NCBI RefSeq assembly: GCF_001274775.1
Contig: NZ_LGUE01000001.1
Location: 838,334 to 902,333 of the forward strand
Length of the DNA stretch: 64,000 nucleotides
Direction of reading: 5' to 3'
Source: Rossellomorea marisflavi
Lineage (GTDB): Bacteria; Bacillota; Bacilli; Bacillales; Bacillaceae_B
Part shown: piece by piece, positions 44,260-52,568 of the stretch
How the letters are laid out: each line of letters starts with the position of its first letter
Position numbering within the stretch: position 1 is the stretch's first letter
Position numbers and translations under genes: made by a program
The notes under the pieces: model-generated
Told to the model about the DNA's origin: nothing
The model's input: the letters and a program-made list of their open reading frames with translations, nothing else
The model's database searches: none

Positions 44260-44784
44260 ATGAGTTTGACAGGTAAGCAAGTGCTACAGCTTGTAAGCGA
44301 CGACTTTGAAGATCTGGAATTATGGTATCCTGTCCTTCGTTTAAGGGAAGAAGGGGCAGTCGTCCATATTGCCGGAGAGGAAAAAAACAAAACGTATACA
44401 GGTAAGTACGGCGTCCCAATCACATCGGACCACAGTTTCCATGAAGTGGATGCTGATGAGTATGACGCCATCCTTGTCCCGGGAGGCTGGTCTCCTGATA
44501 AGCTAAGAAGATACGACTCCATCCTTTCGCTGATTAAAGAAATGGATCAATCAAAGAAACCGATCGGACAGATCTGTCACGCTGGTTGGGTCCTTATATC
44601 CGCTAAGATCCTGGAAGGTGTGAACGTCACCAGTACCCCTGGAATCAAGGATGATATGGAGAATGCTGGTGCCAAGTGGTTCGATGAGCCCGTAGTCGTT
44701 GATGGACACATCATCTCAAGTAGACGTCCACCGGATCTTCCCGACTATATGAGGGAGTTCATAGGGGTCCTTCAAAAAAAATAG
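44260..44784 (+). CDS. PfpI/DJ-1-family protein (general stress, deglycase-like)
   Basis: 174-aa cytoplasmic protein of the DJ-1/PfpI superfamily. Nucleophile Cys106 in GQICHAGWVLI, the acidic partner in SDDFEDLELWYP (Glu17 region), and DAILVPGGWSPDKLRR. Members have been described as proteases, deglycases or stress proteins (YfkM, YraA in B. subtilis). ATG 44260 behind GTGAGGTGTTACG. Follows the dehydrogenase gene by 63 bp in the same direction. Confidence 0.88.
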   Translation: MSLTGKQVLQLVSDDFEDLELWYPVLRLREEGAVVHIAGEEKNKTYTGKYGVPITSDHSFHEVDADEYDAILVPGGWSPDKLRRYDSILSLIKEMDQSKKPIGQICHAGWVLISAKILEGVNVTSTPGIKDDMENAGAKWFDEPVVVDGHIISSRRPPDLPDYMREFIGVLQKK

Positions 44785-44804
44785 AGTGCGATGCACTCTG
44801 ATAA

Positions 44805-45098
44805 TCATTTCTTTTCTCTCCGTCCGCGATCCGCGACCCTGGAGAAAAAGGTTTGTTTGAATGACTGATGTGTGGTGATGGCTGCACCAGTTGCAATGAA
44901 CCCGTTGGCAATGCCGTTGAAGTCAAACCCGAGCTTCCAGCCGCTGGCGAGCACCCCGCATAAGAGGAGGATCCAGATGATCAACCAGTCCTCCACATGC
45001 GGGGTCTTTTTTAATGCAAATCCGAGAACCCATAAGGCAGGCACCAATATGGTTAGCTGAGGGTCAATCGAAATTCCCCTTAATAATTCCTCCATCAT
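44805..45098 (-). CDS. Holin-like small membrane protein (phage holin 5_2 type)
   Basis: 97-aa protein. It starts MMEELLRGISIDPQLTILVP and has three hydrophobic segments and a very basic C-terminus (RVADRGRREKK). The pattern, with ALWVLGFALKKTPHVEDWLI, matches the chromosomally encoded Phage_holin_5_2 family. No other phage genes are near, so it is probably a domesticated or housekeeping gene. ATG 45098 lies 7 nt from GGGAGAG. Convergent with the PfpI gene, 20 bp apart. Confidence 0.72.
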   Translation of the reverse strand: MMEELLRGISIDPQLTILVPALWVLGFALKKTPHVEDWLIIWILLLCGVLASGWKLGFDFNGIANGFIATGAAITTHQSFKQTFFSRVADRGRREKK

Positions 45099-45208
45099 CC
45101 AGCATCTCTCCCTCAATCAGAGTTGTCCTTTTTTCTAAGGATATTCACCAACCAGGGAGATTCATGCCCACTATCTGAACGTTTCTTGGAATCCAACGGA
45201 CACTGGAA

Positions 45209-45237
45209 GTGACATGCCTTCCCCGGAATGGTATGAT
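45209..45237 (+). promoter_or_regulatory. Promoter of ppiB
   Basis: GTGACA, 17-nt spacer ending TGG, then TATGAT (extended -10). Confidence 0.65.
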
Positions 45238-45272
45238 ATAGCTTGATCACTTGAAAAAAGGAGCTGTTAATA

Positions 45273-45710
45273 ATGGCGAAAAAAGGATACATACAATTTC
45301 AGACAGGTGAAAAAATCGAATTCGATCTTTTCCCGAATGAAGCACCAGGTACAGTGGAGAACTTCGAAAAGCTTGCGAAAGAAGGATTTTATGACGGTTT
45401 GACTTTCCACCGTGTGATTCCCGGTTTCGTAAGTCAAGGAGGATGCCCGAACGGCACAGGTACCGGTGGTCCTGGATATACCATCAAATGCGAAACAGAA
45501 GGCAACCCTCATAAGCATGAGGCCGGATCTCTTTCTATGGCACATGCTGGAAAAGACACAGGTGGAAGCCAATTCTTCATCGTCCATGAGCCTCAGCCGC
45601 ATCTGAACGGTGTTCACACTGTATTCGGTAAAGTAACGTCTGGACTTGAAATCGCAAAAGCGATGAGAAACGGTGACGTAATGGAGAAAGTAGAAGTCTT
45701 CGACGCGTAA
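45273..45710 (+). CDS. ppiB: Cyclophilin-type peptidyl-prolyl isomerase PpiB
   Basis: Cytoplasmic cis-trans prolyl isomerase assisting folding, 145 aa as in Bacillus. [19 protein letters not shown] holds catalytic Arg and Phe, followed by [19 protein letters not shown] and [14 protein letters not shown] 45273 follows AAAAAAGGAGCTGTTAATA. Single gene; the next transcription unit begins within 15 bp of the stop with a separate promoter. Confidence 0.96.
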   Translation: MAKKGYIQFQTGEKIEFDLFPNEAPGTVENFEKLAKEGFYDGLTFHRVIPGFVSQGGCPNGTGTGGPGYTIKCETEGNPHKHEAGSLSMAHAGKDTGGSQFFIVHEPQPHLNGVHTVFGKVTSGLEIAKAMRNGDVMEKVEVFDA

Positions 45711-45723
45711 TCAGGCACAAGGG

Positions 45724-45752
45724 TTGAAATAAATCCGGCGTTGTTGTATCAT
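45724..45752 (+). promoter_or_regulatory. Promoter of the 6S-like RNA
   Basis: TTGAAA, 17-nt spacer, TATCAT; start expected near 45759. Confidence 0.65.
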
Positions 45753-45758
45753 ACTATC

Positions 45759-45950
45759 TACAGGCTGCGTTGTACGTAACCATAACGAAGTTTTAACCTT
45801 TAAGCTGTAATAGGGAGTTTTATATCGAAGTCGGAATGCCATGCCTCCACGATAGAGGACGGCAGGAAACCTTCTGCAAACACCCACTTTGAGGAGTGGT
45901 GGTTTAAAACTTTCTTATAATCCGTTACGGCAACTGTGGCTCTTAACACA
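45759..45950 (+). ncRNA. ssrS: Probable 6S RNA
   Basis: A 190-nt unit with its own promoter and terminator and no ORF. The ends pair: GTTG-CGTAAC with GTTACG-CAAC, and AAGTTTTAACC with GGTTTAAAACTT, making a long rod with unpaired middle. Near the tip TGCC-a-TGCCTC pairs with GAGG-ac-GGCA, and ACCCAC pairs with GTGGTGGT on the 3' side. Size, closed-rod shape with a central bubble, and the ACACCCAC...GTGGTGGTT hairpin match Bacillales 6S RNA, which mimics an open promoter to sequester sigma-A RNA polymerase. Family assignment is from memory of the fold, not a covariance search. Confidence 0.65.
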
Positions 45951-45956
45951 CACATG

Positions 45957-45988
45957 AAAGCCAGTCTCTCAGGAGGCTGGCTTTTTAT
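45957..45988 (+). terminator. Terminator of the 6S-like RNA
   Basis: AAAGCCAG...CTGGCTTT with inner AGTCTC/AGGCT pairing and a T-run. Confidence 0.85.
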
Positions 45989-46111
45989 GTATGTGCGTAT
46001 TGGACTTTTAAAAGCAATCCATCATCTCCGTTCTTCAGACATACATAGAAAAGTCGATAATGGCCATATACGGTCGGAACGCTACCAATAATGCTATGGA
46101 GGATGTCCCGT

Positions 46112-47185
46112 ATGGAAAAAATTAAGAAATTCAGTATCCCTGATAAGTCCAGAGTGATCGTCATTGGTGATATCCACGGGGAACTCGATCTTTTGAAGGA
46201 ATTAGTGCAAAAAGTACATGTTCAATGAGACGATCGGTTGTTGTTCATCGGAGATCTATGCGAAAAGGGACCCGACAGCAGCGGCGTGGTGGATTACATC
46301 ATGGAACTTTCAGTTAAGAGCCCGAACGTACACGTGCTAGAGGGGAATTGTGATACATTGGTGGACGATTTGATGGAATTGAATCCAGATTTGATAGGGT
46401 ACTTGAATCGTCGAGAAAAATCCCTCTTTCATGAGTGGATGATAAAAGAAGACATGACGTTTTCTGAGGGTACGGGGATAGAAGAAATGAAAAATGTCCT
46501 GGTGAATAGCTTCAGTAAGCAGATCGAGTGGCTTTCAGGACTTCCCACCGCCATCGAAAGCGAACGGTATCTATTTGTACATGCAGGGATTGACCCAGGG
46601 GAAGAGTGGCATGAAACGAGCCGGATGGAGGCATTGACGAAGAGGGCGTTCATGGAAGGGTCTCACTGTGCCGGTAAACAGGTCATCGTTGGACATTGGC
46701 CTGTGGTCAATTACATTGAAAATGGCTTCTCCCATGCACCATTAATCAACCACGACAAGAAAATGATCTCCATCGATGGCGGTTGTGCCGTGAAATCGTC
46801 CGGACAATTGAATGCACTGATCATCGAATCAGGAGCATACTCCTTCATGTATGTCGATCATCTTCCTGATTTCGAGGTTAAAGGTGATTATATGCCGCAC
46901 AATCAAGAAGCGGCCGGCATCACGTTCCCGGATTATGAGATCGAACGGTTGGAAGTGGCAGAGGATTTCAGCCGATGCATGCATAAAAAGACAGAAAGAA
47001 TGTTCTGGGTTAAAAATGAATACATAGAGGATGATGGTCATAACGTGAAGGACGATGTGTCATGCACCTTGCTTCCTGTAACAAGCGGTGAAAGGGTGCA
47101 GTTGGTCGATGGAGGATGTACAGGATTTGATTTGGTGAAAAAAGAAGGCAGGGTGGGGTGGATTCCCAAGGGGTTACTCAAGTAA
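46112..47185 (+). pseudogene. Metallophosphatase gene with one in-frame TGA
   Basis: ATG 46112 (behind GGAGG) opens a calcineurin-like phosphatase: VIVIGDIHGELDLLKELV carries the first metal motif GDIHG. The frame stops at TGA 46226-46228 and resumes in frame as DDRLLFIGDLCEKGPDSSGV (second motif GDLxxKG), GNCD, HAG and VIVGHWPV, then a C-terminal SH3-like tail (WVKNEYIEDDG to GWIPKGLLK), to 47185. No other defect is visible across 357 codons. Translation from TTG 46238 would lack GDIHG and should be inactive. A single substitution explains it; recoding at TGA has no support here. Related intact genes are PrpE/bis-tetraphosphatase-like. Confidence 0.82.
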
Positions 47186-47189
47186 AGGT

Positions 47190-47247
47190 GCCCCTCCTGT
47201 CCGTACATGGTTAAGTGTCCCGCAACAAGCGAATGTCCAGGAGGGGC
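47190..47247 (+). other. 10-bp inverted repeat after the phosphatase pseudogene
   Basis: GCCCCTCCTG and CAGGAGGGGC are perfectly complementary across a 38-nt loop; no T-run directly follows. It is possibly an inefficient terminator. Confidence 0.45.
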
Positions 47248-47315
47248 ATCTCAACTATACCAGAGGCAAACCGATCGTTCAAATATATCATAATAATATT
47301 ATGTAAACAAAATAA

Positions 47316-47350
47316 ATCAAAACGAAATCCCTCACAAGAGGAGGGATTCA
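47316..47350 (-). terminator. Terminator of the DUF948 gene
   Basis: ATCCCTC-ctcttgt-GAGGGAT followed by TTCGTTTTG on the minus strand. Confidence 0.75.
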
Positions 47351-47644
47351 AGCCTTCATATTTTTAAACAACGATTTGATGGAGCGTGGAAGATCCTTTG
47401 CTTCTTCAACTGTCATCGTGATGCTATCCTTCTTGAACTCGATATCCTTCTGGATTTCCTGTTGGGTGGCCTGAAGCTGGGACGATTCGTCTGTCAATTT
47501 ATTCATTCTTCCCTGGATGCTTTCCACCTGTTCATTCATACGATTGATGACCGGTTTAGTCGTTTTTAACGTTCGGACAATGGATACGCCGAGCATGATG
47601 ATGGCAATCACCACGATGGCGATGCTGATATAAACAATCCACAT
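47348..47644 (-). CDS. DUF948 membrane protein (YtxG-like)
   Basis: 98-aa protein with one N-terminal membrane helix (VYISIAIVVIAIIMLGVSIV) followed by a long coiled-coil helix (residues 30-75) and a basic end. Typical DUF948/YtxG, a general-stress gene in B. subtilis where it lies beside ytxH; here the YtxH-like gene is 4.2 kb away. ATG 47644 behind GAAGGAGGAATCGAC. Confidence 0.83.
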   Translation of the reverse strand: MWIVYISIAIVVIAIIMLGVSIVRTLKTTKPVINRMNEQVESIQGRMNKLTDESSQLQATQQEIQKDIEFKKDSITMTVEEAKDLPRSIKSLFKNMKA

Positions 47645-47791
47645 GTCGATTCCTCCTTCTTACGGATATGTATACTTACTATGTTCCCTTTTTCACTTTA
47701 AAAAAACGCACGCTCGTGATTATTATAGACGAATGTGGCGTCTCCTTGTAATCTTAAGAGTATAAAACAAAGTGGAGAGAAGGGATGAGTT

Positions 47792-48577
47792 TTGTTAAAA
47801 GCAATTTTTTTCGATTTGGATGACACGTTATTATGGGATGCTAAAAGCATTTCCGAAGCATTTGGTGCCACATGCCGGTATGCAGCAACTCAGGTGAAAG
47901 TGGATGCTGATGAGCTGGAATCTTCTGTGAGGGCTTCTGCTAGGGAGCTTTATGCCTCGTATGATACATATGAATTCACACAAATGATCGGGATCAACCC
48001 ATTCGAAGGTCTTTGGGGTGATTTTTTCGACGAGCATGACGAAAATTTCACCAAGCTTAGCCGGATTGCCCCGGGCTATCGTGAAGAAGCCTGGAAAAAT
48101 GGACTGGAACGAGAAGGTGTGAGGGTGGAGGGTCTAGGAGAAGAACTTGCCGAACGCTTTAGGGAAGAACGCAAGAAGCATCCTTTTGTATACGATGAAA
48201 CATTCGATGTACTCGAGAAGGTGAAAGATTCGTATGAACTGATCCTTTTGACAAACGGATCACCCCATCTCCAGCATACCAAGCTTGAACTGACGCCTGA
48301 ATTGGTCCCATACTTCAAGGAAATCATCGTTTCAGGGGCAGTCGGGAAAGGAAAGCCGGAGCCTGAGATGTTTGAAATCGCACTCGAGAAAGTCGGGATA
48401 GCAAAGGAAGAAGCCATCATGGTAGGCGATAATCTGAATACAGATATAAAAGGTGCCAATCAATGTGGGATCAGGACCGTTTGGATCAATCATCATCAAA
48501 AGAAGCCTGAATTGGTTACTCCGACTTATGAGATTGATCGTTTGGCCGGTCTCATTCCACTGCTCGATCGTCTTTGA
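47792..48577 (+). CDS. HAD-family phosphatase (YsaA-like)
   Basis: 261-aa HAD hydrolase. Motif I FFDLDDTLLWD (Asp8, Asp10), motif II ILLTNGSPHLQ, Lys in GKGKPEPEMF, motif IV MVGDNLNTDIKGA. Cap domain includes FTQMIGINPFEGLW. The overall sequence resembles B. subtilis YsaA, a putative phosphatase. Start TTG 47792, spaced from AAGGGATG. Followed 25 bp later by the SRPBCC gene. Confidence 0.88.
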   Translation: MLKAIFFDLDDTLLWDAKSISEAFGATCRYAATQVKVDADELESSVRASARELYASYDTYEFTQMIGINPFEGLWGDFFDEHDENFTKLSRIAPGYREEAWKNGLEREGVRVEGLGEELAERFREERKKHPFVYDETFDVLEKVKDSYELILLTNGSPHLQHTKLELTPELVPYFKEIIVSGAVGKGKPEPEMFEIALEKVGIAKEEAIMVGDNLNTDIKGANQCGIRTVWINHHQKKPELVTPTYEIDRLAGLIPLLDRL

Positions 48578-48602
48578 TTAGACACTGCAAGGAGGTAGCG
48601 TT

Positions 48603-49040
48603 TTGGTCAAAAGTAGCTGTTCCCTGCTTGTTCATGCGCCCATCGAAGCCGTATGGGATTTCATATCCGAGTTGGAAGAATGGGCTCCCCTCGTCTCAGG
48701 GTATATAGGACACAGGCGTTTTGCACGCGATCACGTAGAATGGAAGATGAAGATCCCTTATGGCATCATAAAAAAAACGGTCACGGCGGAGGTCAGGGTG
48801 ACGGAATGGATCCCGCCGGAGAAAATCAGCTTCGCTCTGGAAGATGCCAAAGGATCTTTCGTAGGATGTGGTGAATTCACGGCAAAAGCAGACGCGGAGG
48901 GGACCATCATGAACGGATGGCTGTCCATGAATCCGAAAGGCTCCCGAAAGTGGGTTCCGGACAGGATATTCGAAGGAATCATGGAAGAAATGATCGTGTC
49001 GTTGTCACATGCCATCAAAATCAGGTTGGAACAAAACTAA
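48603..49040 (+). CDS. SRPBCC/CoxG-like lipid- or ligand-binding protein
   Basis: 145-aa protein with the START-like fold: N-terminal VHAPIEAVWDFISELEEWAP, a central beta-sheet and a long C-terminal helix (GIMEEMIVSLSHAIKIRLEQ). The ligand is unknown; CoxG-type members are associated with oxidoreductase maturation, but no such genes are near. Start TTG 48603, 8 nt after AAGGAGG. Probably co-transcribed with the HAD gene. Confidence 0.82.
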   Translation: MVKSSCSLLVHAPIEAVWDFISELEEWAPLVSGYIGHRRFARDHVEWKMKIPYGIIKKTVTAEVRVTEWIPPEKISFALEDAKGSFVGCGEFTAKADAEGTIMNGWLSMNPKGSRKWVPDRIFEGIMEEMIVSLSHAIKIRLEQN

Positions 49041-49066
49041 GCCCGCTGGATTGCGGGCTTTTTGTG
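49038..49066 (+). terminator. Terminator after the SRPBCC gene
   Basis: AAGCCCGC-tggatt-GCGGGCTT plus T-run. Confidence 0.9.
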
Positions 49067-49124
49067 CTGCATCCAACTATGATAAACTAAAGATTCTTAG
49101 AATAATATGATTGGGGAATACAGC

Positions 49125-51683
49125 ATGCAAAAGCTTCAGGACGTAAGGGAAGAAGCCATAAATGAAACGAAACAAAAAATAGATGAAGATATCATGCGCT
49201 ACATGCAGGAGAGAAAAAGCTGCCCGACATTCGATGACTATGTAACAGATAGGAGGTCTTTCTTTCATCAGGTGTGGATCAATACGTGGTTGAATAGGGT
49301 AACCAATGACCTCATGCTCAGCCATAAAAAGGCCTTTCTCCGCAGCCGGGGAATCGAACTGAACGGTATGGAGAAAAAATGGGTCAATCAGCTTTTCCGG
49401 AACGAGATAAGGGAGATAGACCCATTCGATGGAGAAGCTTGGTTAAAAGAGACAGTCAAGGCCGGTCAGGAGTGGAGGGACCGTTTCGATGCAGTCAAAG
49501 ATCAACAGAAGGAAGATCATGCCCGTATAAAGCGCTCCACGCTCCAAAAGGAAATCAGAAGGGATATCCTTCAGTGGGTGGAAGACCAGGTTCGGAAAAA
49601 GGAGCTTGCATGGTACGCAGAGCTTCGCTACCTCATGGCGCAGAAGGTTGCAGGTGACATCGGAAATAAGAAAAAGTTCATCCTTGAGGAAGATCAGCTA
49701 AGAGAAGAGGGTGCATTCCATTCTTCACACTATCCTTTACTGGAGGATTTCATGGGAGAATTCACGGGATCCCTCAATAAAAAAAGTGAGCATTGGGACC
49801 GGGATGCCTGGGAGTATGAAACGTATCTGGCGCCTTATGAGCGATTCAGTTCCTATCATGCCGATCAGCTGATCATGAATTCAATGCTTGAAGCCCTATC
49901 GGAAGACCATCTCGAACGCTACCTGGAAGCCTTCGGTCAGCCTTTGAATATGGAAAGGCTGAGCAGGATGAATCACCCGTTATTCTTGTCAATCATGAAC
50001 ACCTGGTTTAATTGGCTAGGTGAAGAAAAGGTAGAACGCCTTCTTGAGATTGCGGAAGAACCTTGGGATCCTGAAGTCCAGCTGATTAGCTTGACAGCAG
50101 ATATGGAAGAGAGAGAAGAGCGCGAACGGGAAGAAAGGGAAGAACAGGAGAGGAAACAGCGGGAAGAGGAGGCCATGATGGAGTCCATTTTTGGACGGGA
50201 GTACAGTGCCCCTGGTAAGAGCAATATCCGCTATATCCTGCATCTCGGTGAAACGAATACAGGCAAAACCCACACGGCACTGGAAAGCATGAAAAAAGCC
50301 CGGAGCGGCATGTATCTTGCACCTTTGCGACTTCTTGCCCTGGAGGTTTACGATAAATTGAATCGTGAGGGAATCCCATGCAATCTGAAAACGGGTGAAG
50401 AAGAGAAAGTGACTGTTGGTGCCCTTCATAGTGCCAGTACCGTGGAAATGTTCCATGAGAAGGATCACTATGATGTGGTTGTGATCGATGAAGCCCAGAT
50501 GATTTCCGATCAGGACAGGGGCTACGCATGGTATCGGGCCATTACCAAATCCAGGGCGAAGGAAGTCCATATCATTGGCAGTACCAATGTGGAAGAACTG
50601 TTATTCCGTTTGCTCAGCGAGGAGGATGTTACGGTCCATCACTATAAACGAGAGATTCCCCTGCAAGTGGAAGCAAAGGAATTCAAGCTTCGAAGCGCGA
50701 AAAAAGGAGATGCGATCGTCTGTTTTTCAAGGAAAAAGGTTCTGGAGACAGCCTCGAGGCTTCAGTCCGGCGGACATAAGGTGAGTATGATCTATGGAAG
50801 CATGCCGCCTGAAACCCGCAAAAAGCAAATGATGCAATTCATAGAAGGGAAGACGAAACTGATTGTCTCAACGGATGCCATCGGAATGGGTCTCAATCTT
50901 CCCATCCGGAGGATCATATTCCTTGAAACGGAGAAATTCGATGGGACCAGGAGAAGACGGCTGTCTTCACAGGAAGTCAAACAGATCGCCGGCCGAGCAG
51001 GACGGAAGGGGCTTTATGAGGTGGGGAAGGTTTCATTCAGCAGGCACGTCAAAGCGATGGAAAAACTCCTTCATCAGGAAGACCGCCCCCTCAATCGCTT
51101 TGCCGTTGCACCCACCTCTTCGGTCTTTGAACGGTTCCAGCGCTACAGTAATCACTTGGGGACCTTCTTCGAGCTTTGGGATCGATTCCAGTCTCCTGAA
51201 GGAACCGAGAAGGCTTCATTGATTGAGGAAAAAGAGCTGTATGAACGAATCGAGGGATCAGATATCGAAGCCAGGCTTTCCCTGGACGACCTATACGGTT
51301 TCCTTCACCTTCCTTTCAGCAAAAAGGAGGATCGCCTGATCACACAGTGGCTCCAATGCATGCATGCCATCATCGATGGTGAGGAGCTCCCGGAACCGGT
51401 CATCAGGACACGAAATTTGGAACAACAGGAACTATCCTATAAATCAGTTGGCCTACACCTCCTCTTTCTCTATCGTCTTGGCCGCCAGACAGAAGCGGCC
51501 TATTGGGAGCGGGTCAGGGAAGAGATAGCAGATGGCGTGCATGATTCCCTTTCAGACGAGGTTCAATCCTACAGCCGCACGTGCAGGAGCTGCGGGAAGA
51601 AGCTGCCGCCTGAATTCGGCTTTTCCATCTGTGACCGCTGTCATGGCAACAGGTCGAAACGAAAAAGAAGACGACTGAGCTGA
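49125..51683 (+). CDS. SUV3-like DExH RNA helicase with zinc ribbon
   Basis: 852-aa superfamily 2 helicase. About 365 N-terminal residues are highly charged and helical (coiled stretch EEREEREREEREEQERKQ near 325-345). The helicase core follows, with Walker A GETNTGKTHTA (about 375-385) of the SUV3 GxTNxGKT type, DEAQMI (about 455), STDAIGMGLNLP and QIAGRAGRKG. A C-terminal Cys4 ribbon (CRSCGKK...CDRC, about 821-845) and a basic tail KRKRRR end it. SUV3 acts with nucleases in RNA decay in mitochondria and proteobacteria; bacillar members are uncharacterised. ATG 49125 is behind TTGGGGAA, and 49107 has no site. Confidence 0.85.
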   Translation: MQKLQDVREEAINETKQKIDEDIMRYMQERKSCPTFDDYVTDRRSFFHQVWINTWLNRVTNDLMLSHKKAFLRSRGIELNGMEKKWVNQLFRNEIREIDPFDGEAWLKETVKAGQEWRDRFDAVKDQQKEDHARIKRSTLQKEIRRDILQWVEDQVRKKELAWYAELRYLMAQKVAGDIGNKKKFILEEDQLREEGAFHSSHYPLLEDFMGEFTGSLNKKSEHWDRDAWEYETYLAPYERFSSYHADQLIMNSMLEALSEDHLERYLEAFGQPLNMERLSRMNHPLFLSIMNTWFNWLGEEKVERLLEIAEEPWDPEVQLISLTADMEEREEREREEREEQERKQREEEAMMESIFGREYSAPGKSNIRYILHLGETNTGKTHTALESMKKARSGMYLAPLRLLALEVYDKLNREGIPCNLKTGEEEKVTVGALHSASTVEMFHEKDHYDVVVIDEAQMISDQDRGYAWYRAITKSRAKEVHIIGSTNVEELLFRLLSEEDVTVHHYKREIPLQVEAKEFKLRSAKKGDAIVCFSRKKVLETASRLQSGGHKVSMIYGSMPPETRKKQMMQFIEGKTKLIVSTDAIGMGLNLPIRRIIFLETEKFDGTRRRRLSSQEVKQIAGRAGRKGLYEVGKVSFSRHVKAMEKLLHQEDRPLNRFAVAPTSSVFERFQRYSNHLGTFFELWDRFQSPEGTEKASLIEEKELYERIEGSDIEARLSLDDLYGFLHLPFSKKEDRLITQWLQCMHAIIDGEELPEPVIRTRNLEQQELSYKSVGLHLLFLYRLGRQTEAAYWERVREEIADGVHDSLSDEVQSYSRTCRSCGKKLPPEFGFSICDRCHGNRSKRKRRRLS

Positions 51684-51707
51684 TGATGGGTATTGTGACT
51701 CAAAATA

Positions 51708-51716
51708 TGGTACGAT
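51708..51716 (+). promoter_or_regulatory. Extended -10 promoter of the FrnE-like gene
   Basis: TGGTACGAT, 33 bp before the start codon. Confidence 0.5.
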
Positions 51717-51749
51717 GCCCCTAGATTAAACAGTAAAGAGGTGCAAGGG

Positions 51750-52466
51750 ATGAAAATAGAAGTATGGTCTGATTATGTTTGTCCATTTTGTTATATAGGA
51801 AAACGCCGCCTGGAGCAGGCACTTGAGCAGTTTGATCATGCAAATGAGGTGGAAGTCGAGTTCAAGAGCTTCGAGCTTGATCCGAACTTCCCTAAGGATA
51901 CGGATAAGAACATCCATCAGCTGATCGCGTCCAAGTACGGGATCACTGAAGAACAAGCAAGGAATAATTCCGTAAGCCTCACCCAACAAGCGGCGGCCGT
52001 TGGCCTTGATTTCCGCTTTGATACCAGTGTGCCGACGAATACATTCGATGCTCATCGACTCACTAAATTCGCACAAACCAAAGGAAAAGCGGCTGAGTTG
52101 ACGGAGTTGCTCTTGAAAGCTCACTTTACCGATTCTAAGCATGTCGGTGACGAAGCCACCCTTCTCGACCTTGGAGAGTCTGCCGGATTGGACAGGAATG
52201 AGGCAGCTGAAGTCCTTAAAGGTGAAGCCTATGCGAAGGAAGTCCGAATGGATGAAGCAGAAGCACGCGAGATCGGGGTACAAGGCGTACCGTTTTTTGT
52301 GATTAACAGAAAATATGCCATTTCCGGCGCGCAACCACCTGAAGTTTTCCGTGATGCACTGGAAAAAGTTTGGCAAGAGGAATCCCGTTCCCCTTTGACT
52401 TCACTAAACACGGACCAGGGGATGACCTGCGATGAAAATGGGTGCGAGATACCTGAAGAAAAATAA
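51750..52466 (+). CDS. FrnE-type DsbA-family oxidoreductase
   Basis: Cytoplasmic thiol-disulphide oxidoreductase, 238 aa. Thioredoxin fold with an all-helical insertion. Active site CPFC (Cys11, Cys14) in WSDYVCPFCYIGKRRLEQAL, cis-Pro loop VQGVPFFVINRKYAISGAQ, as in FrnE. There is no signal peptide. A C-terminal extension holds an additional Cys pair (MTCDENGCEIP), reminiscent of the second Cys site in oxidative-stress FrnE proteins. ATG 51750 behind AGAGGTG. Confidence 0.9.
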   Translation: MKIEVWSDYVCPFCYIGKRRLEQALEQFDHANEVEVEFKSFELDPNFPKDTDKNIHQLIASKYGITEEQARNNSVSLTQQAAAVGLDFRFDTSVPTNTFDAHRLTKFAQTKGKAAELTELLLKAHFTDSKHVGDEATLLDLGESAGLDRNEAAEVLKGEAYAKEVRMDEAEAREIGVQGVPFFVINRKYAISGAQPPEVFRDALEKVWQEESRSPLTSLNTDQGMTCDENGCEIPEEK

Positions 52467-52503
52467 ATGATATAGCAGCGTCTGGAATGTCTTTCCTCTA
52501 TGC

Positions 52504-52542
52504 CAAGAAGACCGACTCATCACGAGTCGGTCTTCTTGTTTA
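52504..52542 (+). terminator. Terminator after the FrnE-like gene
   Basis: CAAGAAGACCGACTC pairs over 15 bp with its complement, loop 5 nt, then TTT. Confidence 0.9.
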
Positions 52543-52568
52543 TCATAGGGTTGAAAACAAGAAGGGGC

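Noticed and set aside
44805..45098. Prophage remnant suggested by the holin-like gene
   Set aside because: No lysin, integrase, structural or att-like sequence surrounds it; such holin-like genes occur singly in Bacillus chromosomes.
46226..46228. TGA as a selenocysteine codon
   Set aside because: The family has no selenoprotein members that I know, no SECIS-like hairpin follows, and the codon is not at a catalytic residue.
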